Source: Turicibacter sp. (GTDB lineage: Bacteria > Bacillota_I > Bacilli_A > MOL361 > Turicibacteraceae). Taken from it: 47,518 bases of DNA. A program made the translations under genes and the position numbers. The notes beneath the pieces were generated by a model, which did no database searches, was not told where the DNA came from, and saw nothing but the letters and a program-made list of their open reading frames with translations. Shown here one piece after another: positions 1-7,327 of the stretch (position 1 is the stretch's first letter; each line of letters opens with the position of its first letter). The stretch lies in NCBI GenBank assembly GCA_009780245.1, contig WRAJ01000015.1:1-47518 (forward strand). The letters run 5' to 3'.

Positions 1-238
1 TCGAATAAACAACCGCTGTCACCATGTGCATGTCCACGTAACGATTAATACGAGAAAACACTTTGAAAAGACTCCCGAATACTAAATAGAGAGTAACTGT
101 AATTAAATAGGTAGGAAAGTAAACAAACAAATTGTCATGAACATAATGCGTGATGAAAATATGCGCAACAGCAAAGGACATGGCAATTAGCAAACTGTCT
201 GTGATTCCTAATATGATTCTTTTCATTTTTCGAGACAT
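1..238 (-). CDS. Partial membrane-bound polysaccharide biosynthesis protein (CapD/EpsC-like), N-terminus only
   Basis: The frame opens with ATG at 236-238, preceded by a TAGGAG-type ribosome binding site, and runs off the window edge after about 79 residues. It starts with basic residues, then a hydrophobic stretch containing DSLLIAMSFAVAH, a second hydrophobic segment around FPTYLITVTLYLVFGSLF, and then KVFSRINRYVD. This resembles the N-terminal membrane domain of nucleoside-diphosphate-sugar epimerase/dehydratases of the CapD/WbpM/EpsC type, where such helices precede a cytoplasmic Rossmann domain acting in capsule or exopolysaccharide synthesis. The catalytic domain lies outside the window, so the reaction cannot be read here. 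It could instead be the N-terminus of an initiating sugar transferase. Confidence 0.55.
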   Translation of the reverse strand, partial: MSRKMKRIILGITDSLLIAMSFAVAHIFITHYVHDNLFVYFPTYLITVTLYLVFGSLFKVFSRINRYVDMHMVTAVVYS

Positions 239-364
239 AACTAATACTCCTAATAACAACGACCGCCTCGCTAGGCTTAGCTAACATAGCAACTTTTCAG
301 TCATCGTCACACCCCAAAATTTCAACCAAAAACAACAAAATTCAATCATTTTGGACATTCGCCT

Positions 365-373
365 ATTATAGCA
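365..373 (-). promoter_or_regulatory. Extended -10 promoter for the partial polysaccharide gene
   Basis: Minus strand reads TGC-TATAAT, an extended -10 element, about 127 bases before the start codon at 238. No good -35 is visible, as expected of extended -10 promoters. Three tandem 11-bp repeats lie upstream at 422-454. Confidence 0.5.
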
Positions 374-421
374 TATTTCTAATGTTGCTGTCTATCTTAG
401 GATGTACCAAAATCGAATTTT

Positions 422-454
422 CAATCTAAAACCAATCTAAAACCAATCTAAAAT
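422..454. repeat. Three tandem 11-bp direct repeats (CAATCTAAAAC)
   Basis: Contiguous copies at 422-432, 433-443 and 444-454; the third differs only in its last base. A degenerate fourth copy may follow at 455-465. Helically phased 11-bp direct repeats are the usual binding layout of OmpR/PhoB-family response regulators. The block lies about 50-80 bases upstream of the extended -10 at 365-373, so it may be an activator site for the polysaccharide gene. Confidence 0.7.
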
Positions 455-460
455 CAGTTC

Positions 461-488
461 AAAAAAGGTTAGGACGAAGGCCCTAACC
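461..488 (-). terminator. Rho-independent terminator of ftsEX
   Basis: On the minus strand GGTTAGG pairs with CCTAACC around an 8-base loop, followed by six T. It lies directly behind the ftsX stop codon. Confidence 0.85.
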
Positions 489-497
489 GTGCACTAA

Positions 498-1403
498 TTA
501 ATCTTTTAATGCGTATTTCGCTACAGCAACTAAACTTCCTACTAAACTAACACTAATTGAAATAATCCCCATCAAGAACCCCACCTGATACACGAGCCTT
601 GCCGGTTCTACGAGTTGGAATAAGTTAATCGCAAACGTGCCACCTGTTGTGTTGAACATAATGCGATAGCCAACTAACGTAAACGCAATGGGAACGATCG
701 CTCCGATCACACCAATGATCAGTCCTTCAATCACGAAAGGAAACGTAATGTGGCCGATTGAGCCACCTACTAATCGCATGATTGATAACTCTTCTTGTCT
801 CGAGTAAATCGTGACTCTAATGGTATTTTGAATTAAGAACACCGCGAGCACTAATAAAACAACAATGAATACCATCATGACATTTCTGATCGCCGTGGTG
901 GTGGCGCTTATCGCTTCAGATGCTTCCGATGGATCACTCACGCGATAAATTGGTTCTAAATTCAAGATAAACTCAGAAAGCTCATCAAGCGAATAAATAT
1001 CAATGGCTTCCACTCGGATGACATCGTGCAAAGGTGCCTCAATGTCAGCGAGGAAGACTTCGATGCGATCATCACCGTCTGCGATCATTTCAGCAATTCT
1101 CGCATGCTCTTCGTAACGATTTCTAAACTCGTATTCGCCTACAAGTGGATGAACACTCACTTCAGCAAGCGCTGCTTCGATTTCAGCATCGCTCACACCG
1201 ATATGAAATTCCACTCGTAGTGCCACTTGACTTTCAATGTCACGCGTAAACTGATTGGTATTGCTAACAAACATCAGAAACACCGCACACAAACTCAATG
1301 TAATGATTAACGTTAACACGGATGAGAACGACATAAAAATATGATTGCATACGTTTTTAAAGCCATCCCGTGCATAAATTAAAAACCGACCTTTAGACTT
1401 CAT
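498..1403 (-). CDS. ftsX: Cell division ABC transporter permease FtsX
   Basis: A 301-residue membrane protein that pairs with FtsE. In Bacillota FtsEX transmits signals to peptidoglycan hydrolases (CwlO-type endopeptidases in Bacillus) or to sporulation entry, rather than moving a solute. A first transmembrane helix lies at about 22-46, an extracellular domain at about 50-170, and three helices at about 176-197, 223-247 and 272-296. The sequence after helix 2 (IYSRQEELSIMRLVGGS) is the conserved FtsX coupling region. Length matches the Bacillus protein (about 296). It overlaps ftsE by 11 bases, so the two are probably translationally coupled, and a terminator follows it. No hydrolase partner is adjacent. 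Confidence 0.95.
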   Translation of the reverse strand: MKSKGRFLIYARDGFKNVCNHIFMSFSSVLTLIITLSLCAVFLMFVSNTNQFTRDIESQVALRVEFHIGVSDAEIEAALAEVSVHPLVGEYEFRNRYEEHARIAEMIADGDDRIEVFLADIEAPLHDVIRVEAIDIYSLDELSEFILNLEPIYRVSDPSEASEAISATTTAIRNVMMVFIVVLLVLAVFLIQNTIRVTIYSRQEELSIMRLVGGSIGHITFPFVIEGLIIGVIGAIVPIAFTLVGYRIMFNTTGGTFAINLFQLVEPARLVYQVGFLMGIISISVSLVGSLVAVAKYALKD

Positions 1404-2073
1404 GATAACCCATCACCTCATCTTGTACGACTGCACCCTTGTCAATTCTAATCACACGACAACCGTTATCAAAAATTAAATCGTAGTTATGGGTCGCCAT
1501 AATAATTGTTTTGCCTTCTTCATTTAACTTTTTCAGAATCGATAAAATCTGGAATGAGTTTTCAGGATCTAAGTTTCCTGTTGGCTCATCCGCAATGATT
1601 AAATCCGGGTTGTTTGCGATGGCCCGTGCAATGGACACACGTTGTTGCTCGCCACCAGATAACTGATTAGGGTAAGATAGTACTTTATTTCCAAGTCCTA
1701 CTAAATAAATGACTTTCATCGCTTTTTTGCGCACTTCTTTCGCAGGTAATCCTACCGCTTCAAGGGCAAAAGCCACGTTTTGATACACCGTTAATTTAGG
1801 CAATAGTTTGAAATCTTGAAAAACAACCCCGATTTTACGACGATGAAGATGAGATTTAAACTTACTGATGCTTGTGACATCATTATTGGCAATCTTCAAT
1901 TCGCCTGCTGAAACTTTTTCTTGTAAACTAATCATCTTTAAAAACGATGATTTCCCAGCCCCACTAGGTCCTATAACAAACACAAATTCGCCCTTATTGA
2001 TATTCAGATTTAAATTATGAATTCCTGTTACGCCGTTAGGATACCTTTTACTAACATTCGTAAACTCAATCAT
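1393..2073 (-). CDS. ftsE: Cell division ATP-binding protein FtsE
   Basis: A 226-residue cytoplasmic ABC ATPase energising FtsX. Walker A is GPSGAGKS at 35-42, the signature LSGGEQQR at 138-145, and Walker B LIIADEP at about 158-164, followed by TGNLD and an H-loop in ATHNYD. The short length and EPTGNLD motif are typical of FtsE/LolD-type ATPases. The start is ATG at 2071-2073 with a GGTGAG ribosome binding site. It is first gene of a two-gene operon with ftsX. Confidence 0.96.
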   Translation of the reverse strand: MIEFTNVSKRYPNGVTGIHNLNLNINKGEFVFVIGPSGAGKSSFLKMISLQEKVSAGELKIANNDVTSISKFKSHLHRRKIGVVFQDFKLLPKLTVYQNVAFALEAVGLPAKEVRKKAMKVIYLVGLGNKVLSYPNQLSGGEQQRVSIARAIANNPDLIIADEPTGNLDPENSFQILSILKKLNEEGKTIIMATHNYDLIFDNGCRVIRIDKGAVVQDEVMGYHEV

Positions 2074-2107
2074 ATTCTCACCAACTTTTTAAATTTAAGC
2101 AACCTGT

Positions 2108-2116
2108 ATTATACCA
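2108..2116 (-). promoter_or_regulatory. Extended -10 promoter of ftsEX
   Basis: Minus strand reads TGG-TATAAT about 35 bases before the ftsE start. No convincing -35 is seen. Confidence 0.5.
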
Positions 2117-2178
2117 CACTTGTGATTGCGATGTAACCCTAAAATCGAGTGAAAGCGTCAAAATTTCATATTTTCCAC

Positions 2179-2204
2179 AAAATAAAACAGCCTTGCGACT
2201 GTTT
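2179..2204 (-). terminator. Terminator of lepA
   Basis: On the minus strand AAACAG and CTGTTT flank an 8-base loop, followed by a T-rich run (TATTTT). It sits 40 bases behind the lepA stop codon. Confidence 0.7.
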
Positions 2205-2243
2205 CCAAAACCATGAAAATCGTTGATACGACAGTGTTTTTGC

Positions 2244-4073
2244 TTATTCATCCATGCTTAAGACACTCATAAATGCCTCTTGAGGAATTTCTACTGAACC
2301 AACCGATTTCATTCGCTTCTTTCCTTCTTTTTGTTTCTGCAATAATTTCTTCTTACGTGAAATGTCGCCACCGTAACACTTCGCAATCACGTTCTTACGC
2401 AATGCTTTAATCGTTGAACGTGCGATAATTTTCCCACCAATAGCAGCCTGAATCGGCACTTCAAACTGTTGTCGCGGAATAATCTCTTTTAATTTTTCGC
2501 AAATCGCTTTTCCACGATTAAAGGCAAAATCGCGGTGCACAATAACAGAAAGAGCATCCACCACTTCTCCGTTTAACAGAATGTCCATTTTTACTAGACG
2601 CGATTCTTGGTAGTCAGATAATTCATAATCAAACGAGGCATAACCTTTTGTCGTTGATTTCAGCTGATCGAAGAAATCATAAACAATTTCGCCCAAAGGA
2701 ATCTGATAAATGATATGAACGCGCGTTTCATCCAAATAGTCCATCGAAGCAAAAATACCGCGCTTTTTCTGACAAAGCTCCATCACTGCACCCACATAAT
2801 CATTCGGCGCCATGATGCTCGCCTTCACATAAGGCTCTTCGATTTTTGATAGCTTTTGCACCTCTGGCATGTCTGCTGGGTTGTCAACCGTGATCACCGT
2901 CCCATCAGTTAAATGCGCATGGTAAATCACTGAAGGCGCCGTTGCGATCAAGTCAATATTAAATTCACGCTCAATGCGCTCTTGAATCACATCCATGTGC
3001 AACAGCCCAAGGAACCCCGTTCTAAAGCCAAACCCTAATGCTTGCGAGGTCTCCGGCTCAAATTGCAACGATGAATCGTTCAACACCAACTTATCTAAGG
3101 CATCTTTCAAATCGTTATACTGTGCCGCATCAATCGGATACAACCCACAGAAAACCATTGGGTTCATCTTGCGATAACCCGGTAATGGATCAGAAGCAGC
3201 GCCACGCTCCATTGTAATCGTATCCCCAACGTTAACCGTCTTCACATCTTTAATCGCTGCACTAATAAAACCAACGTCACCTGGTGCTAAATCATCCACC
3301 AACGTTTCATGTGGCGTATAAACCCCGACTTCATTAACCTCGTACACCGCACCCGTTGCCATCATCTTAATCTTATCGCCTTTACGAACAACACCGTTCA
3401 TCACACGAATCGAAACAATGATCCCACGATATTGATCGTACAGCGAATCAAAAATCAAAGCCTGTAAAGGTGCTTCCGGATCCCCCTCTGGCGCTGGAAC
3501 CTTTTCCACAATCTGCTCCAAAATCTCTTCAATCCCAATCCCCGCTTTTGCTGACGCTAAAACCGCCTCATCCGCTGGGAGGCCAATCACATCTTCCACT
3601 TCCCCTTTTACGCGCTCCGGATCAGCGCTCGGCAAATCGATCTTATTAATCAAAGGTAAAATCTCTAACTCATTATCCAAAGCTAAATAAACATTCGCCA
3701 ACGTCTGCGCCTCAATCCCTTGCGCCGCATCCACGACTAAAACAGCCCCTTCACAGGCCGCTAACGATCGTGAAACTTCATACGTAAAATCAACATGCCC
3801 CGGCGTATCAATCAAATGGAAAATATAATCCTCGCCGTCTTTTGCCTTGTAATTTAAATGCACCGCGTTCAACTTAATCGTAATCCCACGCTCACGCTCC
3901 AAATCCATTGAATCCAGCGTCTGCGCCTGCATCTCGCGTTGCTCCAGCGCATTCGTCTTCTCCAAAATCCGATCGGACAACGTCGTCTTCCCGTGATCAA
4001 TGTGCGCAATGATCGAAAAATTCCGCGTGCGCCTCATTCTATCTTTTATTTTTTGTATTTCATTCATCGCCAC
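2244..4073 (-). CDS. lepA: Elongation factor 4 (LepA), ribosomal back-translocating GTPase
   Basis: A 609-residue translational GTPase acting on stalled or mistranslocated ribosomes. The G1 loop AHIDHGKT lies at about 23-30, with DTPGH and NKID as G3 and G4. The C-terminal domain characteristic of LepA includes KYGGD-like [14 protein letters not shown], followed by [21 protein letters not shown]. Length matches Bacillus LepA (612). The listed start is GTG, which leaves only 4 bases behind an AGGAG site. The in-frame ATG at 4065-4067 leaves 10 bases and is equally plausible. It is expressed alone, with its own terminator. In Bacillus lepA lies near hemN/hrcA, but that context is absent here. 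Confidence 0.97.
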   Translation of the reverse strand: MAMNEIQKIKDRMRRTRNFSIIAHIDHGKTTLSDRILEKTNALEQREMQAQTLDSMDLERERGITIKLNAVHLNYKAKDGEDYIFHLIDTPGHVDFTYEVSRSLAACEGAVLVVDAAQGIEAQTLANVYLALDNELEILPLINKIDLPSADPERVKGEVEDVIGLPADEAVLASAKAGIGIEEILEQIVEKVPAPEGDPEAPLQALIFDSLYDQYRGIIVSIRVMNGVVRKGDKIKMMATGAVYEVNEVGVYTPHETLVDDLAPGDVGFISAAIKDVKTVNVGDTITMERGAASDPLPGYRKMNPMVFCGLYPIDAAQYNDLKDALDKLVLNDSSLQFEPETSQALGFGFRTGFLGLLHMDVIQERIEREFNIDLIATAPSVIYHAHLTDGTVITVDNPADMPEVQKLSKIEEPYVKASIMAPNDYVGAVMELCQKKRGIFASMDYLDETRVHIIYQIPLGEIVYDFFDQLKSTTKGYASFDYELSDYQESRLVKMDILLNGEVVDALSVIVHRDFAFNRGKAICEKLKEIIPRQQFEVPIQAAIGGKIIARSTIKALRKNVIAKCYGGDISRKKKLLQKQKEGKKRMKSVGSVEIPQEAFMSVLSMDE

Positions 4074-4145
4074 TCAACTCCTAAATTGGCATCACAACAT
4101 TGTAGCACAAACACACCCCATTTGAAAATAGGCTTTTAAACTATT

Positions 4146-5087
4146 TTACTCATATTCCTTAGTAAATTCTCGCTTCAACGCCACAACGTGCCTAAACTCA
4201 CTCAGATATTGAAATAAGATCGCCCGATTTTCAAACTCCACTCGACTCTTCGGTAACTCACTTTTTTGAAAAATCGCCATCATCTGTGAAATTTCCACCA
4301 ATAGTGCTTCGCCAGAATTAGTTTCTGATAGTGTACGCGCAAAATTTTCAGTCACATTAGCAATCATCTCTGCTTGAGCCAGCGTCATGTCGACTTTAGA
4401 CACACAGTCAAACATGCGACGCAACGATCCAAATTGCACTTTTCTCATTTGGATGTACTGCGTGTGATAAGAAACATCGATGAATAAATAATTGTCTTCA
4501 TTCATTCTCGAACGCGCTAACGCTTGCTCAATCAAACGTTCGACTTCATTTAAGCGTTCAAAATCAAATTTTTTGTCCCCTCTCATCATCGTTGCCATCA
4601 CCAACAGTAGCTCGCGAAAGGCCTGCTCGATCAAGCGCTCATCTTGTTTAATGTCCTTGCTCACACTTGGCACATACAAGTTAAACAACAGCGCCACTAA
4701 CACACCGATTATAAAAAGCATGACGGTGTTAAACAAAATACTCACATCAATCGTCGCAGCTGTGATCAAATGCGTCGACAAAACCGAACCGATAATCAAA
4801 CCGTCTTCCAGTTTAAAAAGCAACACAAGCGGCACATACACAAACAAAAACAAACCAAATGAATAAACCGTAAAGCCAACAAGCAAAAAAATCGTACTGG
4901 CTAACAACAACGCCAAAAAGACCGACTTCACCCGAACAAACGCCACTTCCACCGAAGAACGCTTCGTCCTTCCAAGACTAAGAAGCACAATAATCCCAGC
5001 CGTCAACGGGTTACTCAAACCTAAAAAATAAGCGATTAAAATCCCAACAAAAGCCCCCACTGTCAATTTAGTCATACGAATGATCAT
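4146..5087 (-). CDS. Aromatic acid exporter family membrane protein (ArAE_1/DUF939, YqjA-like)
   Basis: About 313 residues. The N-terminal half has six or so hydrophobic segments (about residues 5-135) in the pattern of the aromatic acid exporter/FUSC superfamily. The C-terminal half (about 145-313) is a soluble helical domain rich in charged residues, like the ArAE_1 C-terminal domain of Bacillus YqjA. Start: ATG at 5085-5087 lies 6 bases behind a strong GGGAGGT site. An upstream TTG would overlap that site and is rejected. The substrate is unknown. It is transcribed divergently from the DUF421 gene with 133 bases between the starts. Confidence 0.8.
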   Translation of the reverse strand: MIIRMTKLTVGAFVGILIAYFLGLSNPLTAGIIVLLSLGRTKRSSVEVAFVRVKSVFLALLLASTIFLLVGFTVYSFGLFLFVYVPLVLLFKLEDGLIIGSVLSTHLITAATIDVSILFNTVMLFIIGVLVALLFNLYVPSVSKDIKQDERLIEQAFRELLLVMATMMRGDKKFDFERLNEVERLIEQALARSRMNEDNYLFIDVSYHTQYIQMRKVQFGSLRRMFDCVSKVDMTLAQAEMIANVTENFARTLSETNSGEALLVEISQMMAIFQKSELPKSRVEFENRAILFQYLSEFRHVVALKREFTKEYE

Positions 5088-5220
5088 GAACCTACCTCCC
5101 AAAACCGTTGTCGTTATATTTTACTGCAAAGGTGTTGTCATTGCAACGCCTGCTTTCAATCGAATACTTTTTCCTTTTTCGACCATAATATATTACTTAC
5201 ACGTATGCGGAGGGTTTGTT

Positions 5221-5877
5221 ATGCACATTGTATACTCAATATTACTCGCTTTCTTTTTCTATATCGCCGTTATTATTTCATATAAGATCATGGGTAAGCG
5301 AGAAATTAGCGAACTCTCTATCTTTGATTTTGTAATGAACTTGATCATCGCCGACGTTGTCGCAACAGGAATTGTCGAAGAGCAATTCTGGTTGGACTCT
5401 TTTGCTGGCCTCGTTGCGCTCGTAAGTCTCCAACTTATTATGGCGAAGTTTCAGCTGAAAAATCCAAAGGTAAGGAAATACATGAACGCAGAATCTTCCA
5501 TGATCATCAAAAACGGTACGATCGACTACGAAGAATTAAGAAAACTACGCATTCAACTTGATGAGTTAATCATGATTTTACGTCAAAGCAATGTCCTCAG
5601 TATCGAAGAAATCCAGTATGCGATCATCGAATCCAACGGACGACTAAGTATTTTTGAAAAAAGATTACCGACAAAAGTTTTCCCACTGCCTTTTGTTGTC
5701 TCAGGAATTGTAAAACCCTATGCATTAGAAAACGCCGATTTGAGTGAAGAGTGGCTTTACCGTCAACTTGAAAAACACAACATCACACTCAACCAAGACA
5801 TTAAGTATTTGTTTTACGATGAAAAACATTTGACCGTACATACAAAAGAAAGCTTCAAGAAATTTAGAATTAATTAA
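5221..5877 (+). CDS. DUF421 membrane protein (YetF/YrbG family)
   Basis: About 218 residues. Three transmembrane segments fill roughly the first 80 residues, followed by a cytoplasmic DUF421 alpha/beta domain with the family-typical segments VRKYMNAESSMIIKNGTIDYE and LDELIMILRQSNVLSIEEIQYAIIE split over residues 80-140. The ATG at 5221 follows a GGAGGG site by 5 bases; longer upstream frames lack a site. In Bacillus subtilis a member (yrbG) lies beside spoVB and yrzE. Here those two are together near 24-25.7 kb while this family member is near the SASP and spoIVA. Members are linked to spore membrane or germination functions in Bacillus, but the biochemical role here is unproven. Confidence 0.85.
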   Translation: MHIVYSILLAFFFYIAVIISYKIMGKREISELSIFDFVMNLIIADVVATGIVEEQFWLDSFAGLVALVSLQLIMAKFQLKNPKVRKYMNAESSMIIKNGTIDYEELRKLRIQLDELIMILRQSNVLSIEEIQYAIIESNGRLSIFEKRLPTKVFPLPFVVSGIVKPYALENADLSEEWLYRQLEKHNITLNQDIKYLFYDEKHLTVHTKESFKKFRIN

Positions 5878-5889
5878 TCACAAATCCAT

Positions 5890-5918
5890 GTATGAAATTT
5901 TTCATCTGGTGCAAATTA
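5890..5918 (+). promoter_or_regulatory. Sigma-G-like promoter of the SASP gene
   Basis: GTATG (fits the sigma-G -35 pattern GHATR) at 5890-5894, then 17 bases, then CAAATTA at 5912-5918, one mismatch from the -10 pattern CATNNTA. SASP genes are classic forespore sigma-G targets, and the spacing fits. The start codon is 35 bases further on. Confidence 0.55.
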
Positions 5919-5952
5919 TAGGCGTAACATCATTAAAGTGAGGTGAACAAAA

Positions 5953-6177
5953 ATGCCAAAAAGTACAAAGACGCAAAGTAAAACAACAAAAACGCCAAGC
6001 AAGCGTACCACGAAAACTCCGAGCAAAAACACTCAGAGTATGAAAACAGAAATTGCGAATGAATTAGGAATTAGTTTAGGTCCAAACGCAACCGCTCGCC
6101 AAAACGGTAAAGTTGGTGGCGAAATCACAAAGCGATTGGTTTCGCAAGCCCTAAAGAATTCAAATAAGAAGAAGTAA
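5953..6177 (+). CDS. Alpha/beta-type small acid-soluble spore protein with a basic, histone-H1-like N-terminal tail
   Basis: 74 residues. Residues 30-66 are a clear alpha/beta-type SASP core: [11 protein letters not shown], with the GPR germination protease site in TEIANEL, then [20 protein letters not shown] at 43-62. Such proteins coat spore DNA in an A-like form and protect it from UV and heat, then are degraded at germination. The first 29 residues are unusual: seven lysines, one arginine, no acidic residue, and three KTxSK units at 6-10 (KTQSK), 13-17 and 21-25 (both KTPSK), resembling a histone H1 or bacterial Hc1 tail. The C-terminus ends NSNKKK. The ribosome binding site is GTGAGGTG and the start ATG. 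A sigma-G-like promoter precedes the gene. Confidence 0.93.
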   Translation: MPKSTKTQSKTTKTPSKRTTKTPSKNTQSMKTEIANELGISLGPNATARQNGKVGGEITKRLVSQALKNSNKKK

Positions 6178-6197
6178 CTCTCAGTGAGTTGCTTTTT
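6176..6197 (+). terminator. Weak terminator of the SASP gene
   Basis: AACTC and GAGTT flank a 5-base loop, then GCTTTTT. The short stem makes this tentative. Confidence 0.45.
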
Positions 6198-6222
6198 ACT
6201 TTGCAACAAACCATAGTAATTT

Positions 6223-6242
6223 GCACAATTATGTGCTATACT
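6223..6242 (+). promoter_or_regulatory. Extended -10 promoter with overlapping palindrome, DUF402 gene
   Basis: TGC-TATACT (6234-6242) is an extended -10. The inverted repeat GCACA-ATTA-TGTGC at 6223-6236 lies immediately before the hexamer, where a repressor could block RNA polymerase. The palindrome is short and may be chance. Confidence 0.4.
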
Positions 6243-6324
6243 AATGGTTACTCTCACCAAGAGATGAATGATTCAGCTTCGCAAAGCAAACACTATTAAT
6301 ATTAGCAGGGAGGTGTCTAATTCT

Positions 6325-6852
6325 ATGACTTCTTTTCCGAGCATTGACTCGAGTATCCCTGTCCACAGTTATAAGCACAATGGAAAAATTCATCGGGTTT
6401 GGAATAACGTTCGTGTTATGGATGTATCAAAAAACGTCATCATCACTGCAAGCAATAAAACACTGGTCATCGAATCAGACGGCCGAGTGTGGAAAACAAC
6501 AGAACCAGCTATCTCTTATTTTTTTAGCGATTTATGGTTCAATGTGATTGCAATCTTAAGGGCTGATGGGGTTCACTTTTACTGTAATTTAAGTTCACCT
6601 TGCCTCTTCGACGAAGGTGCATTGAAATATATCGATTATGATTTAGATTTAAAGGTCTTTCCTAACTATCGTTATAAAGTACTTGATGAATACGAATTTA
6701 ACAAGCACCGACATGAAATGAACTATCCTCAGGATATTCAAGAAATCGTGCGTGAGCAGATGAGGAATTTGATCAATATGGTTCAAAAAAAAGAAGGCCC
6801 CTTTAAACCTGGATTCGCAAAATACTGGTACGATTTGTACCGCAGAACTTAA
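6325..6852 (+). CDS. Nucleoside tri-/diphosphate phosphatase, DUF402 family (Ntdp, YgaC-like)
   Basis: About 175 residues, the same length as Bacillus subtilis YgaC. Hallmarks of the DUF402/Ntdp family are present: HSYKHNGKIHRVW near the N-terminus, ESDGRVWKTTEPAISYF, YCNLSSP, and DYDLDLKVFP with its acidic cluster, expected to bind metal. The family hydrolyses nucleoside tri- and diphosphates in the cytoplasm. Start: the ATG at 6325 follows AGGGAGGTG by 9 bases and gives the family length. A longer frame from 6268 lacks a site. A bidirectional terminator follows the gene. Confidence 0.9.
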   Translation: MTSFPSIDSSIPVHSYKHNGKIHRVWNNVRVMDVSKNVIITASNKTLVIESDGRVWKTTEPAISYFFSDLWFNVIAILRADGVHFYCNLSSPCLFDEGALKYIDYDLDLKVFPNYRYKVLDEYEFNKHRHEMNYPQDIQEIVREQMRNLINMVQKKEGPFKPGFAKYWYDLYRRT

Positions 6853-6861
6853 GGGGTAACA

Positions 6862-6898
6862 AAAAACCGCTACAATCTCGCGATATGTAGCGGTTTTT
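6862..6898. terminator. Bidirectional terminator
   Basis: ACCGCTACA (6866-6874) pairs with TGTAGCGGT (6886-6894) around an 11-base loop, with A-runs on the left and T-runs on the right. It serves the DUF402 gene on the plus strand and the small peptide gene at 6914-7003 on the minus strand. Confidence 0.85.
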
Positions 6899-6913
6899 TT
6901 ATATTCACTGTCA

Positions 6914-7003
6914 TTATCTAGCAAGAACACCTTGAATCACACGAATCGGTGCTGTTACGATTGTAGCGACAGCTCTCCAAATACCATTAACCTGAATTAC
7001 CAT
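6914..7003 (-). CDS. 29-residue amphipathic peptide, candidate SpoVM analogue
   Basis: A very short gene with complete expression signals: a TTGAAA-N16-TACAAT promoter, a strong GGGAGGT site 7 bases before ATG, a TAA stop and a terminator just behind. The peptide begins MVIQVNGIWRAV and ends VIQGVLAR. Polar residues R10, T14, T17, R21, Q24 and A28 repeat every 3-4 positions, placing them on one face of a helix against I, V, A, L and W, with a proline at 19. SpoVM is a 26-residue amphipathic peptide that anchors SpoIVA to the convex forespore membrane, and spoIVA is the next gene. No direct sequence match to SpoVM is claimed. A toxin, bacteriocin-like or other membrane peptide is also possible. 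Confidence 0.6.
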   Translation of the reverse strand: MVIQVNGIWRAVATIVTAPIRVIQGVLAR

Positions 7004-7042
7004 TAGACACACCTCCCATTAAATCATTGTGTTACGCCTTGC

Positions 7043-7070
7043 ATTGTACCACAAAAAATTTTAATTTCAA
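7043..7070 (-). promoter_or_regulatory. Promoter of the 29-residue peptide gene
   Basis: Minus strand TTGAAA (7065-7070), 16 bases, TACAAT (7043-7048): a good vegetative promoter. The -10 GGTACAAT also resembles the ACA-T core of sigma-E -10 elements, so the sigma factor is not settled. Confidence 0.6.
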
Positions 7071-7327
7071 CCCTAGCACAAGTGTTTTGACATATTTCTA
7101 CATCATTATTCTTATATTTTTTTTGAAAATTACCCCGTGATAGTTCTACAGCGTGGGTAAAGGGCATAGGTTTACCTCAAGAGCGGGCAATTTGATTAGT
7201 ACAGCTGTTGATCAAAACGCACGTTTAAGTAGTAAGGGTTACAGAACAAAAGTAGTAAGAATTTGGTCTAAATGTATGTCTGGCTTTCATAAGATGGAAG
7301 TAAAGTTAAACTCAGGGGGTAAAAGGT
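7071..7327 (+). promoter_or_regulatory. spoIVA upstream region
   Basis: Contains a perfect TTGACA at 7087-7092 but no -10 at standard spacing. A sigma-E-like pair is possible: ATATTT at 7092-7097 and CTTATATT at 7111-7118, 13 bases apart, 5 of 8 matches to CATACANT. A small hairpin GGTAAA/TTTACC lies near 7156-7176. The AGGGGG site is just before the spoIVA ATG. Bacillus spoIVA is sigma-E dependent; the assignment here is tentative. Confidence 0.35.
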
